The translations under genes and the position numbers were made by a program. Of a DNA stretch of 64,000 nucleotides, positions 9,568 through 18,293 are shown piece after piece (the first letter of the stretch is position 1; every line of letters begins with the position of its first letter). Under the pieces are notes generated by a model. That model did not search any database. It saw only the letters and a list, made by a program, of their open reading frames with translations, and had not been told where the DNA came from. This stretch comes from Cyclobacteriaceae bacterium. GTDB taxonomy: Bacteria > Bacteroidota > Bacteroidia > Cytophagales > Cyclobacteriaceae. The stretch spans positions 248,001-312,000 of the forward strand of contig JAEUUC010000006.1 of the NCBI GenBank assembly GCA_016787665.1, read 5' to 3'.

Positions 9568-10236
9568 GTGTCAGTAGCATTTGTTTTCGATATGGACGGG
9601 GTGATTATTCACAGCAACCCGTTTCACAAAATTGCCCTTCAACAGTTCTGTACGAAGTACGGATACGATTTGTCAGAGGACGAACTGGCCGGGCGCATAT
9701 ATGGGCGCACCAATAAGGAGTGGATTACCAATCTTTTCGGCCGACCATTGCCTCCCCATGAGTTGGCCGCCTATGCCGAAGAAAAAGAGTCGTTGTTCAG
9801 GCGTCTATATGAACGTGACATAACCGAGGTTGCCGGACTTACTTCGTTTCTGGAAAAAACCAGGGGGCTGGGCATCCCGTGTGCCATCGGCACTTCGGCT
9901 CCGCTCACCAACGTTGATTTTGTGTTGGCCAAAACCGGCATCCGGCACTTCTTTTCCGCCATTCTCCATGAGGCAGATGTCGAGCACGGGAAACCGAACC
10001 CGGAGATTTACCTGAAAACAGCAGCGAGTCTGGGGAAGGAACCGGGGCAATGTGTTGTGTTTGAAGACTCCATATCGGGTGTAAAGGCCGGCCTGGCGGC
10101 CGGTAGCCCGGTGGTGGGTGTACTCACAACCCACAGTGCGGGTGAATTGTCGGGTACCAAACTGGCAATCAACGACTTCCAGGGTCTTGAACCGGCCGAA
10201 TTAGTGCGTAAAATCTGGCCCTCCGTAAAGAATTGA
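9568..10236 (+). CDS. HAD-family sugar-phosphatase / beta-phosphoglucomutase-like hydrolase
   Basis: A 222-residue cytoplasmic haloacid dehalogenase-fold enzyme, subfamily IA, with a helical cap. Motif I is FDMDGVI with the nucleophile and acid Asp near residues 9 and 11. Motif II is the Thr/Ser of IGTSAP, motif III is the Lys in GKPNPE, and motif IV is VVFEDSISGVKAG. The Asp-x-Asp-Gly-Val pattern and the small cap fit phosphatases or mutases of sugar phosphates; the substrate is not predictable. The start is GTG at 9568, which gives the correct distance to motif I. A box TAACATTG ends 5 bases before it. Confidence 0.88.
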   Translation: MSVAFVFDMDGVIIHSNPFHKIALQQFCTKYGYDLSEDELAGRIYGRTNKEWITNLFGRPLPPHELAAYAEEKESLFRRLYERDITEVAGLTSFLEKTRGLGIPCAIGTSAPLTNVDFVLAKTGIRHFFSAILHEADVEHGKPNPEIYLKTAASLGKEPGQCVVFEDSISGVKAGLAAGSPVVGVLTTHSAGELSGTKLAINDFQGLEPAELVRKIWPSVKN

Positions 10237-10254
10237 GGTATTTTGACGGCCCGG

Positions 10255-10286
10255 TTGGATAATTGAGGTGCCATTCCCGATATTTG
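10255..10286 (+). promoter_or_regulatory. Promoter of rpmB-rpmG-DUF4295
   Basis: TTG at 10255-10257, a 21-base spacer, and GATATTTG at 10279-10286 (five of the six fixed positions of TAnnTTTG). The same 21-base spacing is seen at 29817 and 62434. The predicted start near 10290 coincides with the first base of a leader hairpin. Confidence 0.55.
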
Positions 10287-10290
10287 CAGT

Positions 10291-10308
10291 CCCTTTTCCA
10301 AAAAAGGG
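10291..10308 (+). other. Hairpin at the 5' end of the rpmB leader
   Basis: CCCTTTT-CCAA-AAAAGGG forms a 7-bp stem with a 4-base loop. With the promoter call above, it would be the very first structure of the mRNA, about 18 bases before the rpmB ATG. It could protect the 5' end or bind a ribosomal protein for feedback; either role is inference. Confidence 0.4.
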
Positions 10309-10326
10309 CCAAAAACAAAGCGAATT

Positions 10327-10566
10327 ATGGCACGTGTTTGTCAAATAACCGGAAAACGCCCGCAGGTGGGCAACAGCGTTTCGCACGCTAACAACAAGAC
10401 GAAGCGCAGATTCTACCCCAATCTGCAAACCAAGCGATTCTTCATTCCGGAGGAGAATAAGTGGATTACCCTGAAAGTATCCACCAAGGCAATCAAAACG
10501 ATCAACGCCAAGGGCATTTCGGCTGTGTTGAAGGAGGCGAAAGCCAAAGGGACATTAGCCATCTAA
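10327..10566 (+). CDS. rpmB: 50S ribosomal protein L28
   Basis: Large-subunit protein L28, 79 residues, standard length. Family signature at the N-terminus: [20 protein letters not shown], then [17 protein letters not shown]. There is no zinc-binding CxxC pair, so this is the zinc-independent form. It is the first gene of rpmB-rpmG-DUF4295, spaced 18 bases from rpmG. Confidence 0.98.
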   Translation: MARVCQITGKRPQVGNSVSHANNKTKRRFYPNLQTKRFFIPEENKWITLKVSTKAIKTINAKGISAVLKEAKAKGTLAI

Positions 10567-10584
10567 CCGTTAACGACCAGAACC

Positions 10585-10767
10585 ATGGCAAAAAAAGGTA
10601 ACCGCATACAGGTGATTCTCGAGTGCACCGAGCACAAGAACAGTGGCCTGCCAGGCATGAGCCGCTACATCACCACGAAGAATCGGAAAAACACCACCGA
10701 GCGCATCGAGTTGAAGAAGTACAACCCGATCATGAAAAAATACACCGTACACAAAGAAATTAAGTAA
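10585..10767 (+). CDS. rpmG: 50S ribosomal protein L33
   Basis: Large-subunit protein L33, 60 residues. It begins [18 protein letters not shown] and ends in [10 protein letters not shown]. The usual second and later cysteines of the zinc ribbon are missing (only one Cys is present), so this is the zinc-independent form. It sits between rpmB and the DUF4295 gene, two bases before the next ATG. Confidence 0.97.
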   Translation: MAKKGNRIQVILECTEHKNSGLPGMSRYITTKNRKNTTERIELKKYNPIMKKYTVHKEIK

Positions 10768-10769
10768 CC

Positions 10770-10925
10770 ATGGCAAAGAAAGTTGTTGCTACCCTGAAGA
10801 AAGGTGAAGGAAAAAACTTCGCGAAAGTGATCCGGGCCGTGAAGTCTGAAAAGACAGGCGCGTATGTGTTTCGGGAAGAAATTGTTCCTGCCGAACTGGT
10901 GAAGGAAACGCTGGCCAAGAAGTAA
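10770..10925 (+). CDS. DUF4295 family small basic protein
   Basis: A 51-residue lysine-rich protein beginning MAKKVVATLKKGEGKNFAKV and ending ETLAKK. This is the DUF4295 family, found in Bacteroidota directly after rpmG. Its constant position, size and basic composition suggest a ribosome-associated factor, but the function is not established. It is followed by a strong terminator, so the operon ends here and ftsY is separately expressed. Confidence 0.92.
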   Translation: MAKKVVATLKKGEGKNFAKVIRAVKSEKTGAYVFREEIVPAELVKETLAKK

Positions 10926-10945
10926 TTCAAAACCATAATCAATTG

Positions 10946-10975
10946 AAAGTCCCTTCGTGGGACTTTTTGTTTTTC
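10946..10975 (+). terminator. Rho-independent terminator after the L28/L33/DUF4295 operon
   Basis: Stem AAAGTCCC / GGGACTTT (10946-10953 with 10959-10966), loop TTCGT, followed by a T-rich tract (TTGTTTTTCT). It sits 20 bases after the DUF4295 stop. Confidence 0.9.
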
Positions 10976-10990
10976 TAACCCTTCCGTTTT

Positions 10991-11950
10991 ATGTCGCTCT
11001 TTTCGTCCTTGTTCTCGTCTGAAAAAAAGGAATCCCTGAATAAGGGATTACAAAAAACAAACGACAGCTTTTTGGGCAAGCTGGGCAAAGCGGTTTTGGG
11101 TAAATCCACCATTGATGATGAGGTGCTCGATGAACTGGAGGAAATCCTCGTCTCTTCGGATGTGGGGATTGAAACCACCCTCAAGATTATTGACCGCATC
11201 AAAACACGCGTGGCCCGCGACAAATACCTGGGTGCCCGTGAACTTGATCGTTTGCTGCGCGAAGAAATTGCCTTGTTGTTAAGTGAGGGCCCCACGGCCG
11301 AATACAAAAGCTTTGAGCCGCCCGCAGGGGTCAAGCCCTATGTGCTGATGGTGGTGGGTGTCAATGGCGTAGGCAAAACGACAACTATCGGGAAGCTGGC
11401 CGCACACTACAAACGCGCAGGCCAAAACGTGGTGCTCGGTGCAGCCGATACGTTTCGGGCCGCAGCCGTTGATCAACTCAAACTTTGGGGCGAGCGGGTG
11501 GATGTGCCGGTGGTGGCCAAAGGCATGAACACCGATCCCTCCGCTGTGGCCTATGAGGCGGTGCGGCAGGGTGTGGAGGAAAAAGCGGATGTGATTATCA
11601 TTGACACGGCCGGCCGGCTGCACACCAAAGTCAACCTGATGGCGGAACTTTCCAAGATTAAGCGGGTAATGCAAAAAGTAATACCCGATGCTCCCCACGA
11701 TGTACTGTTGGTGCTGGACGGCAGCACCGGGCAGAATGCCGTGATTCAGGCGCGTGAGTTTACGAAAGCAACCGAAGTGAGTTGCCTGGCCATTACCAAA
11801 CTGGACGGTACTGCGAAAGGGGGCGTTGTCATTGGCATTTCAGACGAATTCAAAATTCCCGTTCGCTACATCGGGGTTGGCGAACAGGTTGATGACTTGC
11901 AACTATTCGACAGGGCCGAATTTGTCGATTCGCTGTTTCAAAAAAAATGA
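10991..11950 (+). CDS. ftsY: Signal recognition particle receptor FtsY
   Basis: SRP receptor GTPase that docks ribosome-nascent chains at the inner membrane. At 319 residues it lacks the long acidic A domain of the E. coli protein. The N domain (about 1-105) precedes the G domain with P-loop GVNGVGKTTTIGKLA (123-137), DTFRAAAVDQL, DTAGRLHTK and TKLDGTAKGG. The short charged N-terminus (SLFSSLFSSEKKESLNKGL) is the likely membrane-targeting helix. Confidence 0.97.
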   Translation: MSLFSSLFSSEKKESLNKGLQKTNDSFLGKLGKAVLGKSTIDDEVLDELEEILVSSDVGIETTLKIIDRIKTRVARDKYLGARELDRLLREEIALLLSEGPTAEYKSFEPPAGVKPYVLMVVGVNGVGKTTTIGKLAAHYKRAGQNVVLGAADTFRAAAVDQLKLWGERVDVPVVAKGMNTDPSAVAYEAVRQGVEEKADVIIIDTAGRLHTKVNLMAELSKIKRVMQKVIPDAPHDVLLVLDGSTGQNAVIQAREFTKATEVSCLAITKLDGTAKGGVVIGISDEFKIPVRYIGVGEQVDDLQLFDRAEFVDSLFQKK

Positions 11951-11959
11951 ATTATAGCT

Positions 11960-13906
11960 TCAAAATCTCCAGCGAAATCCGATCTGCAAAAAAAGCGAAC
12001 TGAACCAGTTCAGGTTTTGTGATGTGATCGTTTGACCGTTTTGCGTAACACTGGCGTTTGACTCTTCCAACGGCAGACTTCGAAACTGTCGAAATAGAAA
12101 AAACCCGGAGCGATCTTCTAAAAAGAGCATGTTATGCTGTTTTAGCGGCAGGAAGTAACCCGCATCCAGAAAAACCCACCTCAAGCCATGAAGCTTTTTC
12201 TCAAGTGCCAGCGAAGGGAGCAGGTACGCCACTCGCTCACCAACATAAAATCGTAACCGGTCATCAGTTACCGTTTTGCCGTCAAAAACAATGCCTCCGG
12301 GATTATCAAACACTTCGCCCCCAACCCCCATTAACATAGCCCCATAGGCAAGGGATGGCCTGAGCAAAAGGGAATTTCCGCGTGTATTCAATTTCAAGCT
12401 GTAGCGGATACCGAGACTAACACCCCGAAATTCATACCGCGGAGAAAAGTCGCCAGATAAGTTTGCGAAAGCCTGCAGTCTTCTGTTAATAGCAAAAGCT
12501 GCTTCGCCAGAGAAGAGTAAAGGAAAATCAGATTGGCTCACAGGCATTACAAACGAAAGCGACTGACTTTCGATCGGGTACTGCATCTGAACATCCGCAC
12601 CGCGAGGTATGACGGGTAAAAGTGTTAACCCCAAACCCTGACCAAAGCGGGTTAGGAAGCGAACCTTACGCTGGAGTTTTTCAAAATTCTCGATTTGTTT
12701 TTCTTTACCCTCTTCCAGAACATCATTTTTTGTAAGCGGTAACGGCACTGAATCCATCAAGGGCTTCACTTGCGCTTGTAGGCTTGAGTCCGGAAGAAGT
12801 GTGCTTGATCCTTTCCAGAAGTCGCTTGAGAAAGCGTTTTGAAGCTGCGAAAAAATACCCGTGTATTCCAGTTCATCATCAAATCTTATCCTTTTTGCGG
12901 AGTCGGAAATAATCTCGCTGGTGCTGAATTCACCCGTAATTGCGGTGTGTTTTTTTAGTCGCGTATTAAATTGTGTTTTTCGAATGCCACTGTAGGCCAA
13001 AAACCATTTTCCACCATTCCGAACATAAGTGTTTTGCACAGTCGTGTTGATGTCGTGCACTCTGGACCATGAGCTTCGGTTGGCCGAGTCCTTATATGCC
13101 CGCGTTATCTCGGTACGGACGTATGCTTTACTGTCCTTTTCCACATACAACTTTCCACGAATCGTGCCGTCTTTTTTTGTGAACGTTATCACCCAAATTT
13201 CATTACCCAGGTTTTTCTCAGTACCTATAAGCTGGTAAGTAAAGTCTTTCTTGTCCGGGCGGAGCAACTCCGGCCGGTATTTTACCAGGTCATTAGAGAT
13301 ACCAATAAAGGGACCTCCATAATAAAGAACAGCCCGAATTGAATCAGCCGGAGCAAAGTGATTGATTCGGGATTTCAGCACCTTGACAGTTCCATTTTCG
13401 GATGTAAACTGGTACCCGCTCCCCTGTACAAGCAGCTCGGCCTCACCAAAATAGTAGTAGGAACCAGTTCTTAACTTCAGCGACTCCCGGTAAAAGCCCC
13501 GAAGCTGGTAGGGTTCAGTCGTGTAGTTGGATTCAATATTCCGATAGGCTTCCCTCAGGAACACAAGCAGGGAACTATCCGGCATTACAACTACCTCTTT
13601 CAATTGCCGACTTTCCGGTGCGAGCCGCACAACACGAGGTATTTTTTGAACCGACTGTTTGAATAGTCCGTAACCGATGTAGGAGATCAGCAGGTTACGA
13701 TCCCGAAATTCATTCGGAACAAAGAGGCTAAAGTATCCCTCAACGTTGGTATTTGTGCCCAATCGGGTGCCTTCAATCTGCAGGTTAGCAAAAGGCAAGG
13801 GTTTCCCTGTCTCGGCATCAAGCACCCGGCCATCGACCTGCAAGCCCTGCGCAAAAACGGTCAATGGAGCCAAAATGAAGCATAAAACCGAAAAATGGAC
13901 GCGCAT
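11960..13906 (-). CDS. Outer-membrane/surface protein with carboxypeptidase-like regulatory domain
   Basis: A 648-residue exported protein: signal peptide (MRVHFSVLCFILAPLTVFAQ), a CarboxypepD_reg-like beta-sandwich at about 24-95 (VDGRVLDAETGKPLPFANLQ, then GYFSLFVP and LLISYIGYG), a long middle region, and a C-terminal half rich in alternating strands ending in QIGFRWRF, which looks like an outer-membrane barrel. It resembles the DUF5686-type proteins of Bacteroidota but lacks a TonB-receptor plug. The function is unknown. The ATG at 13906 is used because the frame further upstream opens only at a TTG inside a TTATTTTG promoter-like box. Confidence 0.75.
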   Translation of the reverse strand: MRVHFSVLCFILAPLTVFAQGLQVDGRVLDAETGKPLPFANLQIEGTRLGTNTNVEGYFSLFVPNEFRDRNLLISYIGYGLFKQSVQKIPRVVRLAPESRQLKEVVVMPDSSLLVFLREAYRNIESNYTTEPYQLRGFYRESLKLRTGSYYYFGEAELLVQGSGYQFTSENGTVKVLKSRINHFAPADSIRAVLYYGGPFIGISNDLVKYRPELLRPDKKDFTYQLIGTEKNLGNEIWVITFTKKDGTIRGKLYVEKDSKAYVRTEITRAYKDSANRSSWSRVHDINTTVQNTYVRNGGKWFLAYSGIRKTQFNTRLKKHTAITGEFSTSEIISDSAKRIRFDDELEYTGIFSQLQNAFSSDFWKGSSTLLPDSSLQAQVKPLMDSVPLPLTKNDVLEEGKEKQIENFEKLQRKVRFLTRFGQGLGLTLLPVIPRGADVQMQYPIESQSLSFVMPVSQSDFPLLFSGEAAFAINRRLQAFANLSGDFSPRYEFRGVSLGIRYSLKLNTRGNSLLLRPSLAYGAMLMGVGGEVFDNPGGIVFDGKTVTDDRLRFYVGERVAYLLPSLALEKKLHGLRWVFLDAGYFLPLKQHNMLFLEDRSGFFLFRQFRSLPLEESNASVTQNGQTITSQNLNWFSSLFLQIGFRWRF

Positions 13907-13964
13907 GGGGGCCAAAATAACCCATCCGTACCAGTTTACATTGAGTTAAACTTAAACAAGAAAT

Positions 13965-14141
13965 CTAGCGCTTGTCCATCAACAGCGCGGAAACGCAAAT
14001 GAGCAGGGTCATCAAAGGAGTGAAGATGATGCCGATCACCATCATGTCAAAATAACTGAGGCCGCGCTCGGCCCCCAGCATGGCATTAATAACAGCCGAG
14101 ATAGCGCCAAATCCAACGATGATCAAAAAGAAGAGTAGCAT
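13965..14141 (-). CDS. Small two-helix membrane protein, unknown function
   Basis: A 58-residue frame beginning MLLFFLIIVGFGAISAVINA and ending SALLMDKR. It has two hydrophobic stretches (about 1-20 and 33-54) joined by a short charged loop with a GAERG motif, consistent with a small inner-membrane hairpin protein. It lies 43 bases downstream of the DUF6048 gene on the same strand and may be the last gene of that cluster. I do not recognise the family. Confidence 0.6.
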   Translation of the reverse strand: MLLFFLIIVGFGAISAVINAMLGAERGLSYFDMMVIGIIFTPLMTLLICVSALLMDKR

Positions 14142-14184
14142 AGGTTGATAGGTTTCTGGTTATGTGGTACGAATAACGAAAAAG

Positions 14185-14871
14185 TCATTTAGGATTCAAA
14201 CCCCTTGCTGAACGAAAGGGTATACGCCAAAAGACCTGATAGTTAAATCCCCAATAGGACTTATCCTCGGCAATGCCGTAACCCGGTATCTCGTAAACGG
14301 CCCAGTCATCCGGTGTGGCCGATGAGCCGGGCGCAAATTTGAACCGCGCGGTGTAGCCCATCCACAACCCCTTCCAGACTTTTACCCGCAAGCCGGTGAC
14401 TAATTCACCCCAGCCGCGCGTGAGCCCGACATGGCTTCGCTCGTTGGTATAATCACCAAAAACGGTGTCCGTTACCGTGTACCGTAAGTTTTCATCAAAA
14501 CGGCTGCGGCCATACCGAAAACCCATAAAAAACATATTGCCCTCGGGGTCTTTGGTGAGGAAGTTAACATCCACGCCCAACCGGAAATACTGACCGTTGT
14601 TGCTATACGTTCCGTCCAAAGTCTGGTGCTCCCGTTGCCATTGTCCAACATCCAGTGCCAGGTAGTAACGGTAGAAATCGATATCGGCATTCAGTTCAAA
14701 ACCCTGCAAACTGGACCCCGCCATCGTTTTACCCAGTTGAATCAGATCGGTGCCCAGGCGCAACCCGGTAGGCCGAAAGTCCTTGCGGGCGAGCGAGTCG
14801 GTCGTCTGGGCGTGGGCCGCCACGGCTATTAGCCAGCAACTACAAACGTATCTCCACATGCACGGCACCAT
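14185..14871 (-). CDS. DUF6048 family outer-membrane-like protein
   Basis: A 228-residue protein with an N-terminal signal peptide ending at AVAAHAQ. The remainder is rich in aromatic-alternating strands (FELNADIDFYRYYLALDVG, NGQYFRLGVDVNFL, GFNYQVFWRIPF) typical of a small beta-barrel. It matches the Bacteroidota DUF6048 family. The start overlaps the end of the DUF6452 gene by 32 bp; an internal ATG at 14859 would reduce this to 20 bp and still leaves a complete signal peptide. Function unknown; the DUF6452-DUF6048 pair beside rimO is a recurrent arrangement in this phylum. Confidence 0.85.
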   Translation of the reverse strand: MVPCMWRYVCSCWLIAVAAHAQTTDSLARKDFRPTGLRLGTDLIQLGKTMAGSSLQGFELNADIDFYRYYLALDVGQWQREHQTLDGTYSNNGQYFRLGVDVNFLTKDPEGNMFFMGFRYGRSRFDENLRYTVTDTVFGDYTNERSHVGLTRGWGELVTGLRVKVWKGLWMGYTARFKFAPGSSATPDDWAVYEIPGYGIAEDKSYWGFNYQVFWRIPFRSARGLNPK

Positions 14872-15316
14872 TATTCAACACAACCGGATTCAAAATGAGT
14901 ACCTGACCATCGCCAAACGAACTGGACACTACCGCCAAATCCAGGAAATACGTCTGCACCGGGCACTCCGGTGAAATCAACTGCAATTCGGTGGTGTAGG
15001 AAAGCGTGAGATTCTTCACCAACCCCTCATACTCGAAGGTATAACTCACTTCGCGCGTGTTGGCATTCAACGGAAGTTGAAGGCTACTCACTTTCTGGTT
15101 GGCATAAAAGGTTTCGGCCGAACCCGCGACTGTGATGCGTGTAAAGGTGACTTCGCGCACAGCCGAGCCATTTGCTGTTTTCAGCGCCAGGGTCACCTGA
15201 GAGGTGGCGTCTTGCACACAATCGGGATACGAAAAGCATTGGACACCCAGCACAGCCAGGCAGGGGAACCAGAACAATCGCCACGTTTTTATTCCCAAGC
15301 TACGCACGCCCGTCAT
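14840..15316 (-). CDS. DUF6452 family lipoprotein-like protein
   Basis: A 158-residue exported protein of the DUF6452 family. The N-terminus (WRLFWFPCLAVLGVQCFSYP) is hydrophobic with cysteines near the end, so it could be a lipoprotein or an ordinary secreted protein. The body consists of beta strands, and the SPECPVQTYFLDL motif near the C-terminus is a family hallmark. It is transcribed away from rimO and overlaps the DUF6048 gene, implying translational coupling and joint function at the outer membrane. The actual role is unknown. Confidence 0.85.
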   Translation of the reverse strand: MTGVRSLGIKTWRLFWFPCLAVLGVQCFSYPDCVQDATSQVTLALKTANGSAVREVTFTRITVAGSAETFYANQKVSSLQLPLNANTREVSYTFEYEGLVKNLTLSYTTELQLISPECPVQTYFLDLAVVSSSFGDGQVLILNPVVLNNGAVHVEIRL

Positions 15317-15326
15317 TGCTTTCTTT

Positions 15327-15334
15327 TACCTTTG
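15327..15334 (+). promoter_or_regulatory. Promoter -7 box (TACCTTTG) of rimO
   Basis: Perfect TAnnTTTG match, 18 bases before the TTG initiation codon of rimO at 15353. This predicts a leader of about 14 bases and supports that start. No TTG -33 element at a good distance was seen. Confidence 0.6.
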
Positions 15335-15352
15335 CAAGTTGTTTAAAAGACG

Positions 15353-16663
15353 TTGAAAACCAAAGGCAATCGAAAGGCTCGCGTAAACCTGGTGACGCTG
15401 GGCTGCTCCAAGAACCAGGTGGACAGTGAAGTGCTGCTGACGCAGCTTCGCGGTAATGGCATTGATGCCACGCACGAGTCCAAAACCGATGACGCCAACA
15501 TTGTAATCATTAACACCTGTGGCTTTATCGACAACGCCAAACAAGAATCCATCGATACCATTTTGCGCTACGTAGATGCCAAGGAGGAAGGCGTGGTGGA
15601 AAAAGTGTATGTGACCGGTTGTTTGTCGCAGCGGTACAAGGACGATCTGGAAAAAGAAATACCGGAAGTAGACGCCTGGTTCGGCACGCGAGATTTGTCG
15701 CGATTGCTGAAACAGCTGAATGCCAACTACAAACACGAATTGGTTGGAGAGCGCATTCTCACTAACCCCGCACACTTTGCCTATCTGAAAATTTCAGAAG
15801 GATGCGACCGCCCGTGTTCGTTTTGCGCCATACCGCTGATGCGCGGCAAGCACGTGTCGCGGCCAATGGAAGAACTGGTGAAGGAAGCGCAGCACCTGGC
15901 GCGCAACGGCACCCGCGAACTATTGCTGATTGCGCAGGACTCCACCTACTACGGTCTTGATCTATACAAAAAACGAAATCTGAGCGAACTGCTACTCCGG
16001 TTGTCCGATGTCGAGGGTATCTCCTGGATTCGTCTGCATTATGCTTTCCCAACCGGCTTTCCGCTTGACGTTTTAGATGTGATGGCGAGCCGCCCGAATA
16101 TTTGCAACTACCTCGACATACCCCTTCAACACGGGTCCACGCGCATGCTGCAACTCATGCGCAGAGGCACGACTCGTGAAAAAACCGAGCAACTGCTGGC
16201 TACGATCCGTGAAAAAGTACCCGGCATCGCCATTCGCACCACGCTGATTGGCGGCCACCCGGGCGAAACGGAAGAGGACTTTGCCGAGATGATGGGCTTT
16301 GTGGAACGATCGCGCTTCGACCGACTCGGCATTTTCAGTTACTCACACGAGGAGAACACGCATGCCTACTCGATGGCAGACGATGTGCCGGCCGAAGTAA
16401 AGCAACAGCGGGTAGATGCCATTATGGAGTTGCAACAGGGCATTTCGCTCGAACTCAACCAACAGAAAGTTGGCCAGACATTTAAGGTATTGGTAGACCG
16501 CAAGGAAGAGGGCCAATACATCGGGCGAACCGAGTTTGACTCTCCCGAGGTGGATAATGAAGTAATTATTGACTCGGACGACCAGTACCTGCGGGTGGGC
16601 GATTTTGTGCAAGTAAAAATTGAGTCGGCTTCGGAATTTGATTTGCACGGTCGGGCAATCTGA
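15353..16663 (+). CDS. rimO: Ribosomal protein S12 methylthiotransferase RimO
   Basis: Radical-SAM enzyme that methylthiolates an Asp of ribosomal protein S12. The 436 residues include the N-terminal UPF0004 domain with three cluster cysteines (Cys18, Cys56, Cys90), the radical-SAM motif CDRPCSFC (Cys151, 155, 158) and a C-terminal TRAM domain. The start is an unusual TTG (MKTKGNRKARVNLVTLGCSK). No in-frame ATG lies upstream of the essential Cys18, and the promoter box 18 bases upstream agrees with TTG. Confidence 0.96.
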   Translation: MKTKGNRKARVNLVTLGCSKNQVDSEVLLTQLRGNGIDATHESKTDDANIVIINTCGFIDNAKQESIDTILRYVDAKEEGVVEKVYVTGCLSQRYKDDLEKEIPEVDAWFGTRDLSRLLKQLNANYKHELVGERILTNPAHFAYLKISEGCDRPCSFCAIPLMRGKHVSRPMEELVKEAQHLARNGTRELLLIAQDSTYYGLDLYKKRNLSELLLRLSDVEGISWIRLHYAFPTGFPLDVLDVMASRPNICNYLDIPLQHGSTRMLQLMRRGTTREKTEQLLATIREKVPGIAIRTTLIGGHPGETEEDFAEMMGFVERSRFDRLGIFSYSHEENTHAYSMADDVPAEVKQQRVDAIMELQQGISLELNQQKVGQTFKVLVDRKEEGQYIGRTEFDSPEVDNEVIIDSDDQYLRVGDFVQVKIESASEFDLHGRAI

Positions 16664-16730
16664 CCAGAGGCGCTAACGATATGCGCAGCCTTTACGTTAT
16701 TTGCACTATGTGTTGTCATTACATTCCTGC

Positions 16731-18293
16731 ATGAAGGCTGAAAAAATTGATCTGCAAGACACGCACGCCTTCACTTCCTTTTTTTTGGATTATGTGGCGG
16801 GCCGCGAGAATCTGCGCCCGTTCTACGGACATCCGCCCAGCCTCAACTCTTTTGCAGCTCAGATTGGTGATAAAAAATCCTTTTCCCCTGAGCATCGTCT
16901 ATTGCTGCAGAAGGCTCTCGAAGCCCAATATGCCCAACTCAAGTTGCCCCAGCCGGTGGCCGCGAACCTGGCGCTTCTGGCCCAACCCAACACCTTCACC
17001 GTTACGACCGGGCATCAATTAAACGTATTCACGGGGCCGCTGTACTTTGTCTTTAAAATTGTCACCGTCATTAATGCGTGCCGGCAATTAGCTGCCGCCT
17101 ACCCGGGATTTCATTTTGTTCCGGTATACTGGATGGCCAGCGAAGACCACGACTATGAGGAGATCAAGTCCTTCCGGCTGTACGGAAAAAAGCATACGTG
17201 GGAAACCCTACAGAGCGGGGCCGTGGGCCGTTTCGATACAACGGGGTTAGCTGATCTGGCCAATGCGCTGCCCGGAGATAACCGCATTTTTGCGGAAGCG
17301 TATTCGAAAAACAAACGGCTGAGCGATGCCGTGCGATCGTACGTCAATGCGCTGTTTGGCGAATATGGCTTGCTGGTAGTGGATGGGGATGACGCCCAAC
17401 TGAAAAAAGTCTTCGTGCCGGCCATCGAACAGGATGTACTGCATCAGGCCTTTCACAAACGGGTTGAAGTCCAAACCCAAAAGCTCCAATCGCTGGGCTA
17501 CCACACACAGGTAAATGCGCGTGAGATTAACTTCTTCTACCTGCGCAATAACTTGCGAAGCCGGATTGAACGAACGAGCACCGGATTCTCGGTAGTCGAT
17601 ACTTCGCTGAGTTTTTCGGCTGCAGAAATGAATAAGCTCATTCAGACAGAGCCCGAAGTCTTTAGCCCGAATGTAGTGTTGCGGCCCCTATACCAAGAGA
17701 TGATTCTGCCCAATCTCGCCTACGTGGGCGGCCCGGCCGAAATGGTCTATTGGCTTCAACTCAAACCTGTGTTTGACGACATGAAGGTGCCGTTCCCCAT
17801 ATTGTTGCCGCGCAATTTCGGATTGATCATTGATCCGGTAATTGAGCGAAAGATGAAGAAGACCGGCCTCACGCACAACGAAGTCTTTCTCGATACCCTT
17901 GCGCTCACCAATTCCTTCACGCGCAAACTCTCTGATCATTCGCTGTCGCTCGAAGAGGAACAGGTTCGTCTGCGCGAGCAATTTGATTCGATTCGCCTCA
18001 AAACGAGTCGCATCGACAGCAGTCTTGATCGGCTGGTGGATGCTGAACATCATCGGGCCGAAAAGAGCCTGGCGAAGATTGAAAAGAAAATGCTGAAAGC
18101 CGAGAAACGGAAGCATGCCGACACCCTGCGTCAACTGGAGGAAATCAAATCCGCCCTGTTCCCCAATGGAGGATTGCAAGAACGAACCGACAACGTCCTG
18201 AATTTCCTTCACACCAGGCCCGAGTTGCTCCGCGAGCTGGTCGATACTCTCAATGCGTTTGACATCCGCATGCATGTGATGTGGTATGACTAA
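16731..18293 (+). CDS. bshC: Putative cysteine ligase BshC (bacillithiol synthesis)
   Basis: The final step of bacillithiol synthesis adds Cys to GlcN-malate. The 520-residue protein shows the BshC signatures TVTTGHQLNVFTGPLYFVFK, FVPVYWMASEDHDYEEI, LRPLYQEMILPNLAYVGGP and ILLPRNF, then a long coiled-coil segment near residues 385-460. The ATG at 16731 gives the expected N-terminus. The gene overlaps 5-formyl-THF cyclo-ligase by 8 bp. Together with YtxJ at 28242 it shows that the organism uses bacillithiol as its low-molecular-weight thiol. Confidence 0.96.
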   Translation: MKAEKIDLQDTHAFTSFFLDYVAGRENLRPFYGHPPSLNSFAAQIGDKKSFSPEHRLLLQKALEAQYAQLKLPQPVAANLALLAQPNTFTVTTGHQLNVFTGPLYFVFKIVTVINACRQLAAAYPGFHFVPVYWMASEDHDYEEIKSFRLYGKKHTWETLQSGAVGRFDTTGLADLANALPGDNRIFAEAYSKNKRLSDAVRSYVNALFGEYGLLVVDGDDAQLKKVFVPAIEQDVLHQAFHKRVEVQTQKLQSLGYHTQVNAREINFFYLRNNLRSRIERTSTGFSVVDTSLSFSAAEMNKLIQTEPEVFSPNVVLRPLYQEMILPNLAYVGGPAEMVYWLQLKPVFDDMKVPFPILLPRNFGLIIDPVIERKMKKTGLTHNEVFLDTLALTNSFTRKLSDHSLSLEEEQVRLREQFDSIRLKTSRIDSSLDRLVDAEHHRAEKSLAKIEKKMLKAEKRKHADTLRQLEEIKSALFPNGGLQERTDNVLNFLHTRPELLRELVDTLNAFDIRMHVMWYD

